Shown: positions 1 to 9,061 of the stretch, piece by piece
Numbering within the stretch: position 1 is the first letter of the stretch
How the letters are laid out: every line of letters starts with the position of its first letter
Made by a program: the position numbers and the translations under genes
Assembly: GCF_017301735.1 (NCBI RefSeq)
Contig: NZ_CP071090.1
Coordinates: 620,001-684,000, forward strand
Direction of reading: 5' to 3'
Origin: Pyxidicoccus parkwaysis
Lineage (GTDB): Bacteria > Myxococcota > Myxococcia > Myxococcales > Myxococcaceae
DNA: 64,000 bases
The notes under the pieces: generated by a model
Told to the model about the DNA's origin: nothing
What the model saw: the letters and a program-made list of their open reading frames with translations, nothing else
The model's database searches: none

Positions 1-965
1 TCCGCGCGCTGCACGCCAAAAATCTTCCAGAAGGCGCGCAGGTCCTTCCACCGGAAGCCCGCGCCGATGGTGACGCCCAGCTTCACGCCCTTGCCGCGGA
101 AGCCCTTCTGGTACAGCGGCGTGAGGCCGTACGCGCTCGCCACCTGCTGAGGCGTGAGGCCGGCGGTGATGGGCTGGGGCTGATGAATGGGCACCTCGCC
201 GAACTCGCCGCCCAGCGGGCCGGGCTCGGAGGGCAGGTCCACCGCGACGATGGAGGCGATGCGCTCCTTCACGTACTTCGGCGCCTTGATTTCCACATTG
301 GGAGGCAGGCCGTAGACGTTGTGCGGCTCATTGCCTCCCTGCGGGGACTTGCGCTCCAGGATGATGAGCTGGACGCCGAAGGCCGCGTTGAACTGGCCTA
401 CCGTGCCGCTGAAGTGGATGAGCAGCCGGTTGGTGGCGACGCGCTCCAGCTTGAGGCCCGCCGACTGGAGGTGGTCCGTCACCAGCTTCACGTCCTGCTC
501 CCACGGCGCGTGGCGCGCGTTCCACTCCGACGGCGTCATGTAGCGGCGGAAGCGTTCGTTCCTCGGGTCATGGATGGCCTTGATGGACGCCTCCAGCTCC
601 GCGCGGTTGCGGATGGGCAGCGCCACGAGGCCGCGGATGAGGTCCGTGTTCGGCGCGGGGCCCAGGTCCGTGTAGACGCCGGGCAGTGGCGCGGGCACGC
701 CGTCCGGCGTGGGCTCGGGTGTGGGGTCCAGGTTGTCCGGCAGCGGTGGTGGGCCGTCCGGGTCCGGCGGCGGAGGCTGGGGCTCGGGAGGCGGTTGGGG
801 CTCGGGAGTTGGAGTTGGTTGCGGCTGGGGCGCGGGCTGCGGAGCGGGCTCCGGAGGGTGGGTGCCGCTCGGCCGGGAAACGGAGACCAGTCGGTCCGAG
901 TCGCGACAGCCCGCGGCGCACAGGGCGCTCAGGACCAGGAGGCTCGCAAGGATGCTTCCTCTCAT
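1..965 (-). CDS. Sedolisin-type (S53) protease, N-terminal part, secreted lipoprotein
   Basis: The gene runs off the left edge, so only about the first 321 codons are present. Residues 1-20 form a hydrophobic signal ending in LCAAGC, which suggests lipidation at Cys20. A Pro/Glu/Gln-rich linker follows to about residue 80. Residues ~95-250 look like a pro-kumamolisin activation domain: an RNERFRRYMTPSEW motif, a long helix, then an NAAFGVQL segment. The mature S53 domain begins with TPQQVASAYGL and a GKGVKLGVTIGAGF strand followed by DLRAFWKIFG, typical of sedolisins. The catalytic Ser/Glu/Asp residues would lie outside the window, so activity cannot be judged. ATG 965 is preceded by a GGGGGAG ribosome site. 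It is divergent from the next gene. Confidence 0.8.
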   Translation of the reverse strand, partial: MRGSILASLLVLSALCAAGCRDSDRLVSVSRPSGTHPPEPAPQPAPQPQPTPTPEPQPPPEPQPPPPDPDGPPPLPDNLDPTPEPTPDGVPAPLPGVYTDLGPAPNTDLIRGLVALPIRNRAELEASIKAIHDPRNERFRRYMTPSEWNARHAPWEQDVKLVTDHLQSAGLKLERVATNRLLIHFSGTVGQFNAAFGVQLIILERKSPQGGNEPHNVYGLPPNVEIKAPKYVKERIASIVAVDLPSEPGPLGGEFGEVPIHQPQPITAGLTPQQVASAYGLTPLYQKGFRGKGVKLGVTIGAGFRWKDLRAFWKIFGVQRA

Positions 966-1137
966 GATGTGCTCCCCCAAGCCTCGCGGCGCGCGCAATG
1001 GCGAGCCGCCTCCTGTCCCGTCCTCGCACCGGAGGACCCCTGGCATGTCTGCCGGAGTGAAGGTGGGTGCGACACGGGGGGTGTGCAACTGTTCGCCAGC
1101 GGGCAGAGGGCGTTAGAGTGCGCGGACGCGTCCCCCC

Positions 1138-1887
1138 ATGCGGCTGCTGCGAACTGCCCTCGTCCTCGTCCTCCTCGCGCCCGGCGCGGTCCTGGCCCAG
1201 GAGGACACCCGTCTGGCCTTCCTCGGGCGCCAGCTCCAGCAGGGCAAGGACCCGCGCACGCGCTCCCAGGCGGCGCTGGTGCTGGGCGCCACGGAGGACC
1301 CGGAGGCGGTGCCGCTCTTGTGCGGAGGCCTGAAGGACGCGAGCGAGCTGGTGCGCGCGGCGGTGGCCAAGAGCCTGGCGAAGCTGCAGGAGCCGTCCGC
1401 GCTGGGCTGCCTCCAGGCGCACAAGGGCGAGGCGGACGCGGCGGCGAAGGCGGCAGTGGATGACGCGGTGGCGGCGCTGAAGGCGTACCAGGCGCGTCCG
1501 CCGCGCTTCTACGTGGCCATGGACGCGCTGAAGGACCGCACGGGCAAGCTGCCGGCGGAGCTGGTGAAGGCGACGGAGGCGCGGCTGCGCTCGCGGCTGA
1601 TGCGCCGGGGAGGCCTGGTGGCGCCGCCGAAGGAGTCGAAGGCGGCGGCGAAGGGCGCGCTGAAGAAGCTGGGCGTGCACGGCTTCCGCATCACCCCGGA
1701 GATACGCGCGACGGAGAGCGGCGGACTGCAGGTGGCCATCGTCTGCCTCTCGTACCCGGAGATGTCATTGATGGGGCAGGTGGAAGTGAATGCCGCGGGC
1801 GCGCAGCCCGGAGACCTCCTCAAGGCGCTGATACCGAAGGCGGTGGAGGACGCGGCGGAAACCTTCGAGTGGAATGGCGAGACATGA
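1138..1887 (+). CDS. Secreted HEAT-repeat-like protein
   Basis: This 249-residue protein has an N-terminal signal sequence ending near AVLAQ at residue ~20, so it is probably periplasmic. Residues ~35-110 contain Ala/Leu-rich helical pairs with the spacing of HEAT-like repeats (RSQAALVLGATEDPEAVPLL, then ASELVRAAVAKSLAKL). The C-terminal half (~120-249) is an alpha/beta region I do not recognise. The stop codon overlaps the start of the next gene (ATGA), so the two are probably co-translated. HEAT-like repeats usually bind protein partners. No catalytic motif is visible and I assign no specific function. Confidence 0.75.
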   Translation: MRLLRTALVLVLLAPGAVLAQEDTRLAFLGRQLQQGKDPRTRSQAALVLGATEDPEAVPLLCGGLKDASELVRAAVAKSLAKLQEPSALGCLQAHKGEADAAAKAAVDDAVAALKAYQARPPRFYVAMDALKDRTGKLPAELVKATEARLRSRLMRRGGLVAPPKESKAAAKGALKKLGVHGFRITPEIRATESGGLQVAIVCLSYPEMSLMGQVEVNAAGAQPGDLLKALIPKAVEDAAETFEWNGET

Positions 1888-2618
1888 CGACGACGGCTCC
1901 CCTGGCGACGACGAAGCGGCGCTGGCGCAACTTCCTCCTGGATACGGGCTTCCAGCTCAAGCTGACGGCGTACATCGTCCTCGTGACGCTGGTGTTGTCG
2001 GCGCTGCTGGGCGTGTTCCTGGTGCGCGCGGCGCGGGCGCTGATGCGGGAGACGGCGGCGGCGGTGGAAGCGCGCTCCCGCGCGGCGGAGGTGAGCCGCG
2101 AGCTGTCCGGCGCCACGCTCTCCAACGAGCTGCTGGAGCGGATGAACGACCCGGCGTTCGAGGCCACCTTCCGTGAGAAGGCGCGCGCCATCGACGCGGC
2201 GTACGAGGCGGAGCGCTCTGCCATCGTCGCCCAGCGCGCGGAGCTGGAGCATCAGCAGCACCTCACGTGGTGGGTGCTGGGCGGGCTGCTGACGGGCTTC
2301 ACGGTGGTGGTGGCGCTGGGGACGATTGTGGTGACGCACCGGGTGGCCGGGCCGCTCTTGCGCATCCGGCGCATGGTGAACGAGGTGCACGACGGCAAGC
2401 TGCGTCCGCCGCCGTACGGCCTGCGCGATGGCGATGAGCTGAGAGAGCTCTTCGACGAGACGCGGAAGATGGTGCAGCGGCTGCGCGAGCTGCACGAGGA
2501 GGACGCCAACACGCTGTCGAAGGCGCTGCTCGCGGTGGAGGGCTCCGGGGCCTCGCCGGAGGCGCTGGCGGAGCTTCGCGCGCTGGAGTCCCGCTACCGC
2601 GCGCGGCTGGCGCAGTAG
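1884..2618 (+). CDS. HAMP-domain inner-membrane protein without output domain
   Basis: The protein has about 244 residues. It has a TM helix at ~20-45, a ~75-residue helical periplasmic segment, and a second TM helix at ~125-148. A HAMP-like segment follows (RVAGPLLRIRRMVNEVHDGK, then a second amphipathic helix ending RLRELHEED). No kinase, methyl-accepting or cyclase domain follows, so it looks like a receptor that ends just after HAMP. ATG 1884 was chosen because it overlaps the preceding stop as ATGA. An in-frame ATG at 1869 would extend into the upstream gene. The tight overlap with the HEAT-like gene suggests one functional pair. It is convergent with the helicase gene 13 bp downstream. 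Confidence 0.8.
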   Translation: MTTTAPLATTKRRWRNFLLDTGFQLKLTAYIVLVTLVLSALLGVFLVRAARALMRETAAAVEARSRAAEVSRELSGATLSNELLERMNDPAFEATFREKARAIDAAYEAERSAIVAQRAELEHQQHLTWWVLGGLLTGFTVVVALGTIVVTHRVAGPLLRIRRMVNEVHDGKLRPPPYGLRDGDELRELFDETRKMVQRLRELHEEDANTLSKALLAVEGSGASPEALAELRALESRYRARLAQ

Positions 2619-2631
2619 AGAAGCCGCGCGC

Positions 2632-5586
2632 TCAGCCCCAGGAGCGCGCCGGGTCCGTCTCCACGGTGAGCCCGGTCTCCTTCAGCACGGAGTGGATGCG
2701 CAGGCGCGCCTGGGCCCACGGCAGGGCCTCCACGTGGTAGCCGTCGAGCGCGTTCATCAGGTGCCCGCGGTAGCTCGAGTGGCCCGGGTCCGCGAGGATG
2801 ACGACGCCCCGGTCCGTGGTGGCGCGGATGAGCCGGCCCACGCCCTGGCGCAGCAGCAACAGCGCCCGAGGCAGCCGGTACTGGAGGAAGCCCAGGTACT
2901 CGCTACCGCTGCGCACCAGCGGCTCTTCACGCGCGGCCACCAGCGGGCGCAGCGCGGGCTCCAGCGGCAGCTTGTCGATGAACACGCAGCCCACGCCACG
3001 GCCTGGAATGTCCACGCCCTGCCAGAAGCTCTTCGTGCCCAGCAGCACCGTGCCCGTGTCGCGCTCCTGCCGCGCCGCCAGCGAGCGACTGTGCCCGCGC
3101 GACTGCCGCATCACCTCAATCCCCAGCGGCTCCAGCCGCGAGCGCACCTCCGAGCCCACGCGCTCCATGCGCCGCGTGGACGCGAAGAGCCCCAGCACGC
3201 GCCCGCCCATGGTCTGTGCCAGCCCCGAGATGCGCAGCGCGGCCCACTCCACGAAGGCCTCTTCGTGCGCGCGCGGCGCGTCGGTGACGAGCACCACCAG
3301 TGCCTGCTCGCGCAGCCGGAAGGGGGAGGGCGCACGCACCAGCTTCGGCGCGGGCTGCTCCCCGCGTCCGTCCAGTCCCAGCCGCCGCAGCACGAAAGGG
3401 GCACCGTCGCCGATGCCCAGCGTGGCCGACGCCAGCACCAGCGAGCGCTTGCTCGCGGCGAAGTCGCGCGACACGTACGCGGACACGTCCACCGGCTGCG
3501 CGCCCACGCTCCAGCGCTGCTTCTTCGGCTCCGCCGTGGCCGCGTAGCACCGCCCCGGCGCGGGCTCGCCGGACAGCTCGCCCGCGAGCACCGTCAACTC
3601 ACCCAGCTCCGTGGTGGCACCGGACAGCTCGCGCTCCAGCGCCGGGTTGCGCGCCGCCAGTTCCGGCAGGGCCGCCAGCACCCGCACCGCGAGCAGCGTG
3701 TGCAGCGTCTGCAGTGCGCCGCGCACCGCTTCGAGCCCGTCGCGCACCGGCTCCCAGGCGGGCAGGGCGCGCACGGTCTCCGTCACGCGCAATTCCGGCG
3801 CATAGGCGTCGTCCGCGTCCTCGCCCACGGCGGTGGCGCCCGGCTCGCACAGCGCCGTCACGCTCGCGCCCAGGCCGCGCGCCTCGTCGAGCAGCCGGCG
3901 CAGCCCGTCCTCCACCTCGCCCATCAGCGCGCGCGACTCGGCCCGCGCATGGCCCAGGGCCCGCCGCAGCTCCGCGAAGAGGCCGCGCCGCCCGTCGCGC
4001 CCGTGCAGCCGCTCCGTGAGGCGCAGGAAGGCGAGGTCCGACAGCTCCACCGCGAGCGCGGTGGTGGCCACGTCCTCCACCTCGTGCGCCTCGTCGAGCA
4101 CCAGGTGGTCCAGCTTCGGGTAGCGCGCGGGCCAGGCGAAGGCGAGGGACTGGTTGATGACCAGCACGTCCGCCTCGCGCGCCTGCGCCACCGCCGAGTG
4201 GTAGAAGCACTGATGGAAGTGCGGGCACTTCTCGCCTAGCGTCGTCGCCGCCTCCGAGCGCACCGCCGGCACCAGCCCGTACATCGCCGGGAAGCGCTCG
4301 CGGAACCAGTGGCTCAGGCGGTCCAAATCCCCTTCGCCGCTGCGCCGCATGTACGCGCGCAGGTACGCCCGGGGCGCGCGAGCGGCGTGGGCCATGCCGG
4401 GCTCCACGCGCGTGGCCTCCAGTGCGCGGCGGCGGCACAGGTAGTTCGTCTGGCCCTTGAGCAGCGCGTAGCCGAAGGCCCCATTCAGGGCCCGGTGCAG
4501 CCGGGGCAGGTCCTTCTCCAGGAGCTGGTCCTGCAGCGTCTTCGTGTGCGGCGCCACGCCCACCTTGCGCCCGTTGCGCGCGGCGAAGAGGGCCGCGGGC
4601 GCCAGGTACGCCAGCGACTTGCCCGTGCCCGTCCCGGCCTCCACCGCCACCTGCCCGCCGTCCGACAGCGAGCGCGCCACCGCCTGCGCCACGTCGAGCT
4701 GCGCGGGCCGGCTGACGAAGCCCTCGCCCATGCGCTCCAGCGCGCCGCCCGCGCCGAGCACCGCCGACACCTCGTCCGGGCGCACCGGTAGGAACGGCGT
4801 GTCCTCGTCCGCCTCAATCGTCGCACCGCCCGTGCGCCGCCGCTCCGGACGGCCGAGAAGGAAGCCCTGCGCCTCCAGCTTCAGCGGCGTGGACACCGCC
4901 CGGCACGCCGTGCGCAGGCGCGACAGCAGGTCCACCAGCGGCCACTCCTCGTAGTCGAAGGCGCCGTGCGCGTCCGTCTCCAGGCCCGCGTCCGCCTGCG
5001 CGAGTCGCAATTCCGCGCCCGGGCGCGGGTCCAGTACGGAGAGCAGGTCGGAGATGTCATCCCCGCGCCCGTCGCGGATGCAGCGCTCCATGGCGTGCAC
5101 CAGCACGGACACCACCGCCTCGCAGTCCGAGATGGCCCGGTGCGGCTGGCGCAGCGCGAGCCCCGCCCACCGCAGCAGCGACTCCAGCGAGTGGCTGGGC
5201 AGCTCCGGGTGCAGGTAGTGCATCAGCTCGCACGAGTCGAGCACCGGAGCGCGGATGCGTCCCAGCACGTCCGGCAGGAAGCTCTTCTCGAAGGGCGCGT
5301 TGTGCGCCACCACCGTCCACCCGGTGAGCAGCTCGCGCAACTCAGCCGCGTCGGTGCCGAAGGCGGGACGGCCCACCAGGTCCGCGTCCGTCAGGCCCGT
5401 GAGTCTGCGGATGGTGAGGGGCAGGGGCCGCGACGCCGAGTACAGGCGCGCGAAGCGATTCACCTCGCGCCCGCCCTCGTAGAAGACACAGCCCAGCTCG
5501 ATGACCTCGTCCACACGCGGGTCCAACCCCGTGGTCTCGAGGTCCAGGAAGACATGCCGGGTGAAAAGCTCCGCCGCGCCGCCCAT
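2632..5586 (-). CDS. DnaQ-like exonuclease / DinG-family helicase fusion
   Basis: The protein has about 984 residues. The N-terminal ~180 residues carry DEDDh exonuclease motifs: DLETTG at 15-20, an HNAPFEKSF block, and an HRAISD block. The rest is a superfamily-2 XPD/DinG-type helicase: Walker A AGTGTGKS, cysteines in NYLCRRR and CPHFHQCFYHS that can hold an Fe-S cluster, a DEAH box (LDEAHEVEDVA), and motif VI QGVGRLIR near the end. Such fusions act in DNA repair and the removal of R-loops or structured DNA. ATG 5586 is preferred over an in-frame TTG at 5598. All core motifs look intact. The long region between the Fe-S and the C-terminal RecA-like domain is Ala/Arg-rich. Confidence 0.92.
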   Translation of the reverse strand: MGGAAELFTRHVFLDLETTGLDPRVDEVIELGCVFYEGGREVNRFARLYSASRPLPLTIRRLTGLTDADLVGRPAFGTDAAELRELLTGWTVVAHNAPFEKSFLPDVLGRIRAPVLDSCELMHYLHPELPSHSLESLLRWAGLALRQPHRAISDCEAVVSVLVHAMERCIRDGRGDDISDLLSVLDPRPGAELRLAQADAGLETDAHGAFDYEEWPLVDLLSRLRTACRAVSTPLKLEAQGFLLGRPERRRTGGATIEADEDTPFLPVRPDEVSAVLGAGGALERMGEGFVSRPAQLDVAQAVARSLSDGGQVAVEAGTGTGKSLAYLAPAALFAARNGRKVGVAPHTKTLQDQLLEKDLPRLHRALNGAFGYALLKGQTNYLCRRRALEATRVEPGMAHAARAPRAYLRAYMRRSGEGDLDRLSHWFRERFPAMYGLVPAVRSEAATTLGEKCPHFHQCFYHSAVAQAREADVLVINQSLAFAWPARYPKLDHLVLDEAHEVEDVATTALAVELSDLAFLRLTERLHGRDGRRGLFAELRRALGHARAESRALMGEVEDGLRRLLDEARGLGASVTALCEPGATAVGEDADDAYAPELRVTETVRALPAWEPVRDGLEAVRGALQTLHTLLAVRVLAALPELAARNPALERELSGATTELGELTVLAGELSGEPAPGRCYAATAEPKKQRWSVGAQPVDVSAYVSRDFAASKRSLVLASATLGIGDGAPFVLRRLGLDGRGEQPAPKLVRAPSPFRLREQALVVLVTDAPRAHEEAFVEWAALRISGLAQTMGGRVLGLFASTRRMERVGSEVRSRLEPLGIEVMRQSRGHSRSLAARQERDTGTVLLGTKSFWQGVDIPGRGVGCVFIDKLPLEPALRPLVAAREEPLVRSGSEYLGFLQYRLPRALLLLRQGVGRLIRATTDRGVVILADPGHSSYRGHLMNALDGYHVEALPWAQARLRIHSVLKETGLTVETDPARSWG

Positions 5587-5643
5587 GCAGGGCGCCAACC
5601 CTAAGGCCGACTCGCGGCGGAGGACAGAAAACGGCCGGCGGCG

Positions 5644-6072
5644 TCAGTCCACCATGAACACACCGGAAATCATCTTCCCCATGGCGCAGCCGTACACGAG
5701 CTTGCCGGACTCCTTCGGGGTGAAGTTGATTTCCACCGGCTTGTCGAGCGGAAGCGCGGTGTGGATGTCGTAGCCGTCCATCACGATTTCGGTGGCGCAC
5801 GTCTCGTCCGTCTTGCGCGTCACCACCAGCTTCACCGGCTCGCCCTTCTTGAGGCTCACCGGGGTGGGCTCGTAGCCCTTCTCCGTGACAGTCAACTCCA
5901 CCACGCGCACGCCGTTCTCCCGCTTCTCGGGCACGGAGGGCGCCGCGGGCTCCGCCTTCGAGGCGCCGGTGTCCTTGGTGCACCCCTGCTGCGTGGCGCC
6001 GGCGCCGAGCAGGGCGGCCGTCGCGGCCAGGGCGAGCCAGGGCTTGATGATGCGGGAGAGGAAGGGGCGCAT
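5644..6072 (-). CDS. Cupredoxin-like periplasmic lipoprotein
   Basis: The protein has 142 residues, with a signal peptide and a Cys (TQQGC) at about residue 31 that could be lipidated. After a short Ala/Pro/Glu linker comes a single EfeO/cupredoxin-type beta-sandwich. Candidate copper ligands are a His in GYDIHTALPL and the Cys and Mets in YGCAMGKMISG near the C-terminus. This matches the cupredoxin_1 pattern in which a TF-C-GM motif precedes the last strand. The family carries electrons or copper in the periplasm. The partner is unknown, since no efeU/B or oxidase gene is adjacent. It lies 57 bp upstream of the helicase gene on the same strand. Confidence 0.75.
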   Translation of the reverse strand: MRPFLSRIIKPWLALAATAALLGAGATQQGCTKDTGASKAEPAAPSVPEKRENGVRVVELTVTEKGYEPTPVSLKKGEPVKLVVTRKTDETCATEIVMDGYDIHTALPLDKPVEINFTPKESGKLVYGCAMGKMISGVFMVD

Positions 6073-6149
6073 GGCGTGTCTCGGTGGATGAAGGGAGGGG
6101 ACGGCGCCCCGGAGCGCGGAGGCCTTCCGGCCTCCTTGGGAGACGGGCC

Positions 6150-7394
6150 TCAGGCCTCGTCCTCCGTGTCGCTCTCGGCGGCGGCGGGAGGCTCGAAGCG
6201 GAGCAGGGCGTGCAGCGGGACGAAGACCTCGTGTCCCGTCTCGCCGAGCAGCAGGTCGAACCGGCCCACGTGCATCAGCGGCAACTGCAGGGTGATGCCG
6301 TTGCGCAGCACCAGCTTCACCGTCTGGCCGATGTGGTCCAGGAACGCGCGCGGGTCCGAGTACGGACGCTTGTCCGGCTGGCGCGCCACGGCCGCGGGCT
6401 TCTGGGTGAGCTTCGCGTCGCGCTCCAGGCCCGGCAGGAGCCGCTCCCAGTCCGCGCGGCGGGCCAGCAGCACCACCTGCAGCTTCTCCAGCCGCCCGGT
6501 GCGCTCCAGCGTGAAGGCGATGGGCTCCTCCACCTGCAGCGTGTCCAGCAGCGAGCGCTCCGCCAGCACCACGGAGACCTCCGCCTTGGCGCCGATGAGG
6601 CCGGTGAGGAACTCGGCGACGATGGCGTTCTCCACCTCGCCGCGGGCCTGTTTGATGGCGGCCTTGCGCTGCGTGCGCTCCTTGCGCGCCATGAACTCCG
6701 CCACCGTCATGCCGCTCTGGAGCACGCCGAAGGCGTCACCCAGCGACAGGCTCGGCGTCTGGCCCATGAGCTCGTAGACCTGGTCGAAGCGCTTCGCCTC
6801 CTCGGCGTGCAGCTTGCGCCAGATGCGGCACTTCATCTTCCCTTCCAGCTCGCCCTTGGCGATGCGGGCCGGGACGTGCTCGCGCACCGCCAGCGCCTGG
6901 ATCTGCTCCGGCGTGGGAGGCGGGCGAGGCGTCGAGGGACGGAACCCACCCGGACGTCCACCGAAGCCGCCCGGACGGGGGCCGGCGCCGGGGGGACCGC
7001 CGGGACGCGGGCCCATGGGGCGCGCTCCCGCGCCCGGACCCATGCCGGACGGACGGGGCGTGGGCGCCACGCCCGTGGAGGGGCGCGGCGTGGGCGCGGG
7101 CGTCGGCGTCGGAGCCACGCCGGCCGTCGGACGGGGCGTGGGGGCGGCCGGCGTGGGGGCCGGGGCCGGGCTCGTGGGCCGCGGCGTCGGCGCGGGCGTG
7201 GGCGCCGCGGCGGTCGGCCGGGGCGTGGGCGCCGGAGCCGCGGGGCGGGGCGTGGGCGTGGGGCGCGGCGTGGGCGCCGGGGTGGGAGTTGTCGCCGTGG
7301 GGGTTGGCGTCACCGGAGCGCTCCCGGGCGTCGAGGCCGGGCGCCGGATGACTTCAACCGCGGGGACCACCCGCCGTGTCTTCCTGTCGTTCAC
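6150..7394 (-). CDS. Pro/Thr-repeat protein with Hfq/Sm-like C-terminal domain
   Basis: This 414-residue protein starts at GTG 7394. Residues ~20-120 are a low-complexity PTP/PRPT repeat, followed by a Gly/Pro/Arg-rich stretch to ~165. A conserved-looking globular region then runs from [20 protein letters not shown] to ~350. The last ~65 residues read [20 protein letters not shown], then GRFDLLLGE and [12 protein letters not shown]. This follows the order of Hfq motifs (FL, V.L.L.NGI.LQ, FD.LL, HA...P), so an RNA-binding Sm fold is plausible but unproven. No signal peptide is present, so it is probably cytoplasmic. I do not know a named function. The repeat makes this locus GC-extreme. Confidence 0.75.
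   Translation of the reverse strand: MNDRKTRRVVPAVEVIRRPASTPGSAPVTPTPTATTPTPAPTPRPTPTPRPAAPAPTPRPTAAAPTPAPTPRPTSPAPAPTPAAPTPRPTAGVAPTPTPAPTPRPSTGVAPTPRPSGMGPGAGARPMGPRPGGPPGAGPRPGGFGGRPGGFRPSTPRPPPTPEQIQALAVREHVPARIAKGELEGKMKCRIWRKLHAEEAKRFDQVYELMGQTPSLSLGDAFGVLQSGMTVAEFMARKERTQRKAAIKQARGEVENAIVAEFLTGLIGAKAEVSVVLAERSLLDTLQVEEPIAFTLERTGRLEKLQVVLLARRADWERLLPGLERDAKLTQKPAAVARQPDKRPYSDPRAFLDHIGQTVKLVLRNGITLQLPLMHVGRFDLLLGETGHEVFVPLHALLRFEPPAAAESDTEDEA
6910..7340 (-). repeat. Low-complexity Pro/Thr/Arg coding repeat
   Basis: This stretch encodes an imperfect array of PTP, PRPT and APTP units, then GPRPGG-type units, inside the preceding gene. On the + strand it appears as repeated GGGCGTGGGCGC-like motifs. 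Such arrays form a flexible, extended linker and are prone to copy-number change. Confidence 0.75.
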
Positions 7395-7437
7395 AGTCGT
7401 ACGTTACCTGATGCGAGTTTTCCGGGCATGCCCGGCT

Positions 7438-7854
7438 TCACGGCTGGAGGGAGGCTGTAAGGTCCACCTTCCATCCGGACGGCTCCCGTACCATCCGGAC
7501 CTCGTGGTTGCTGCCGGCGGAGCGCACGAGCACGGTTGCCGTGTCGCCCTCCTCACGGACCAGCGAGACCTCCGTAACATCCGGAGGGGGAGGCACATTC
7601 GCGAAGAAGAAGTCCAGGGGCTCCGGCTTCTCCGCGCTTCCGGACGCCTCGCCCACCGCCTTCGCCCGCTCGGTGAGCGCGTCCTGGGTCGCCTTGGACA
7701 GCACCGCCCAGGCGTCCTTCCGCTCGCCCTTGCGCACGCTGTCGTAGAAGGCCCGGTAGGCGCCCTGAGGGGAGTCCTGGCGGTTGCAGCCGCCCAGGCC
7801 CAGGCCGAGCAGGACCAGGGCCACAAGCCAGGGCATCGTCACGGTCAGGCGCAT
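7438..7854 (-). CDS. Small lipoprotein, NTF2-like fold possible
   Basis: The protein has 138 residues. The N-terminus is hydrophobic and ends in LGLGGC, a good lipobox with Cys at ~23. The mature part begins SPQGAYRAFYDSVRKGERKDAWAVLS, a pattern common to DUF4878/NTF2-like lipoproteins in which a helix pair precedes a curved sheet. It ends with a strand-rich segment (TATVLVRSAG, EVRMVREPSGWKVDL). No catalytic residues can be assigned. It lies 43 bp upstream of the Pro/Thr-repeat gene on the same strand and may share its transcript. Confidence 0.7.
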   Translation of the reverse strand: MRLTVTMPWLVALVLLGLGLGGCNRQDSPQGAYRAFYDSVRKGERKDAWAVLSKATQDALTERAKAVGEASGSAEKPEPLDFFFANVPPPPDVTEVSLVREEGDTATVLVRSAGSNHEVRMVREPSGWKVDLTASLQP

Positions 7855-7910
7855 GGAAACAGGGATTTAGGTCAAAGCGCCGCCGGGGGAAAGCCCGAGC
7901 TTCATTCGTG

Positions 7911-8954
7911 TCACGCGGCGTGCTGATGGACGCGATTGCGGCCCGCGCCCTTGGCCGCATACAGGCTGGTGTCCGCCGCCATCAGCAGCGCCTCGGCGCT
8001 CGCCAGGTCGGCCGAGGGCACCGTGGCCACGCCCAATGACGCCGTCAGCCGCACCGGCTCCGCCGTCCCGTCCCCGCCCGGGGGCTCCAGCCCCAGTGAC
8101 GCAATGGCCTCGCGCACGCGCTCGCACACCTTCAGCGCATCTTCCGGCCCCGTCTCCGGCAAGAGGGCAATGAGCTCCTCGCCGCCGTAGCGCGCCAGCA
8201 GGTCCACCTCGCGCAGCCGCGTGCGCGCCGTCTGGGCCACCGCCTTGAGCACCTGGTCCCCGAAGGGGTGCCCGAAGGTGTCGTTGATGCGCTTGAAGTG
8301 GTCGATGTCCAGCATCACCAGCGACAGCGGCGCGCCGTAGCGTCTGGAGCGCGCGAACTCCTCGTTCAGCCGCTCCTCGAAGTAGCGCCGGTTGAACAGT
8401 CCGGTGAGCGCGTCGGTGCGGCTGAGCGCCAGCAATTCCTCGCGCCGCCGCGCCAGCTCCTTGTTGGCCTTGTCCAGCTCCCGGTTCTTCTCCACCAGCG
8501 CGTCCTGCAGCACCTTCAGCCGCAGCATGGACTTCACCCGCGCGGACAGCTCCAGCATGTCGAAGGGCTTCACCAGGTAGTCGTCCGCCCCCAGCTCCAA
8601 CCCCTCCACCTTTCCCGCTGCCTGCCGCGCCGTCATCAGAATCACCGGGATGAAGCCGAAGCCGTCCTCCCCCGAGTTCGCCTTGATGATGCGGCACACC
8701 TCCACGCCGCCCAGCCCCGGCATCTCCACGTCCATCAGGATGAGGTCCGGCCGCGCCTGCCGGATGGCGGACAGCGCCTGCGTCCCGTCGTGCGCTTCCT
8801 TGAAGATGTAACCCTGTGGCGCCAGCCCCTCGCGCACGTGACGCACATGCGCCGGGTCGTCATCCACGATGAGCACCGTCCGGCCGCTGAGCTCGCCCCC
8901 GGGAGACGCACGACGGGCAACCTCCAGCGTCCTCTTCCGTTCGCCGTCCGCCAT
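7911..8954 (-). CDS. Response regulator diguanylate cyclase (REC-GGDEF)
   Basis: The protein has 347 residues. A receiver domain (~22-145) shows the DDD acidic pocket, the phospho-Asp in LILMDVEMPG and the Lys in YLVKPFDM. A coiled-coil linker (KNRELDKANKELARRREELL) leads to a GGDEF domain with RYGGEELIALLP as the active-site loop. An inhibitory RxxD site (REVD) lies exactly five residues before GGEEL, so c-di-GMP product inhibition is expected. It should make c-di-GMP from two GTP in response to an unknown kinase; no kinase gene is adjacent. ATG 8954 was chosen over a TTG at 8975. It lies ~2 kb from the pilus cluster, and c-di-GMP is known to affect T4P in Myxococcus. Confidence 0.92.
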   Translation of the reverse strand: MADGERKRTLEVARRASPGGELSGRTVLIVDDDPAHVRHVREGLAPQGYIFKEAHDGTQALSAIRQARPDLILMDVEMPGLGGVEVCRIIKANSGEDGFGFIPVILMTARQAAGKVEGLELGADDYLVKPFDMLELSARVKSMLRLKVLQDALVEKNRELDKANKELARRREELLALSRTDALTGLFNRRYFEERLNEEFARSRRYGAPLSLVMLDIDHFKRINDTFGHPFGDQVLKAVAQTARTRLREVDLLARYGGEELIALLPETGPEDALKVCERVREAIASLGLEPPGGDGTAEPVRLTASLGVATVPSADLASAEALLMAADTSLYAAKGAGRNRVHQHAA

Positions 8955-9061
8955 CGTGTTTCGCCCCCGGTGCAATCATCCCGCGACGCAGGAATAGCTG
9001 CAATTCTCACCTGCCGAGATGGCGAAGCCAAGTGGGCGGGCAAGTGCCCGTCTTCACGGCG

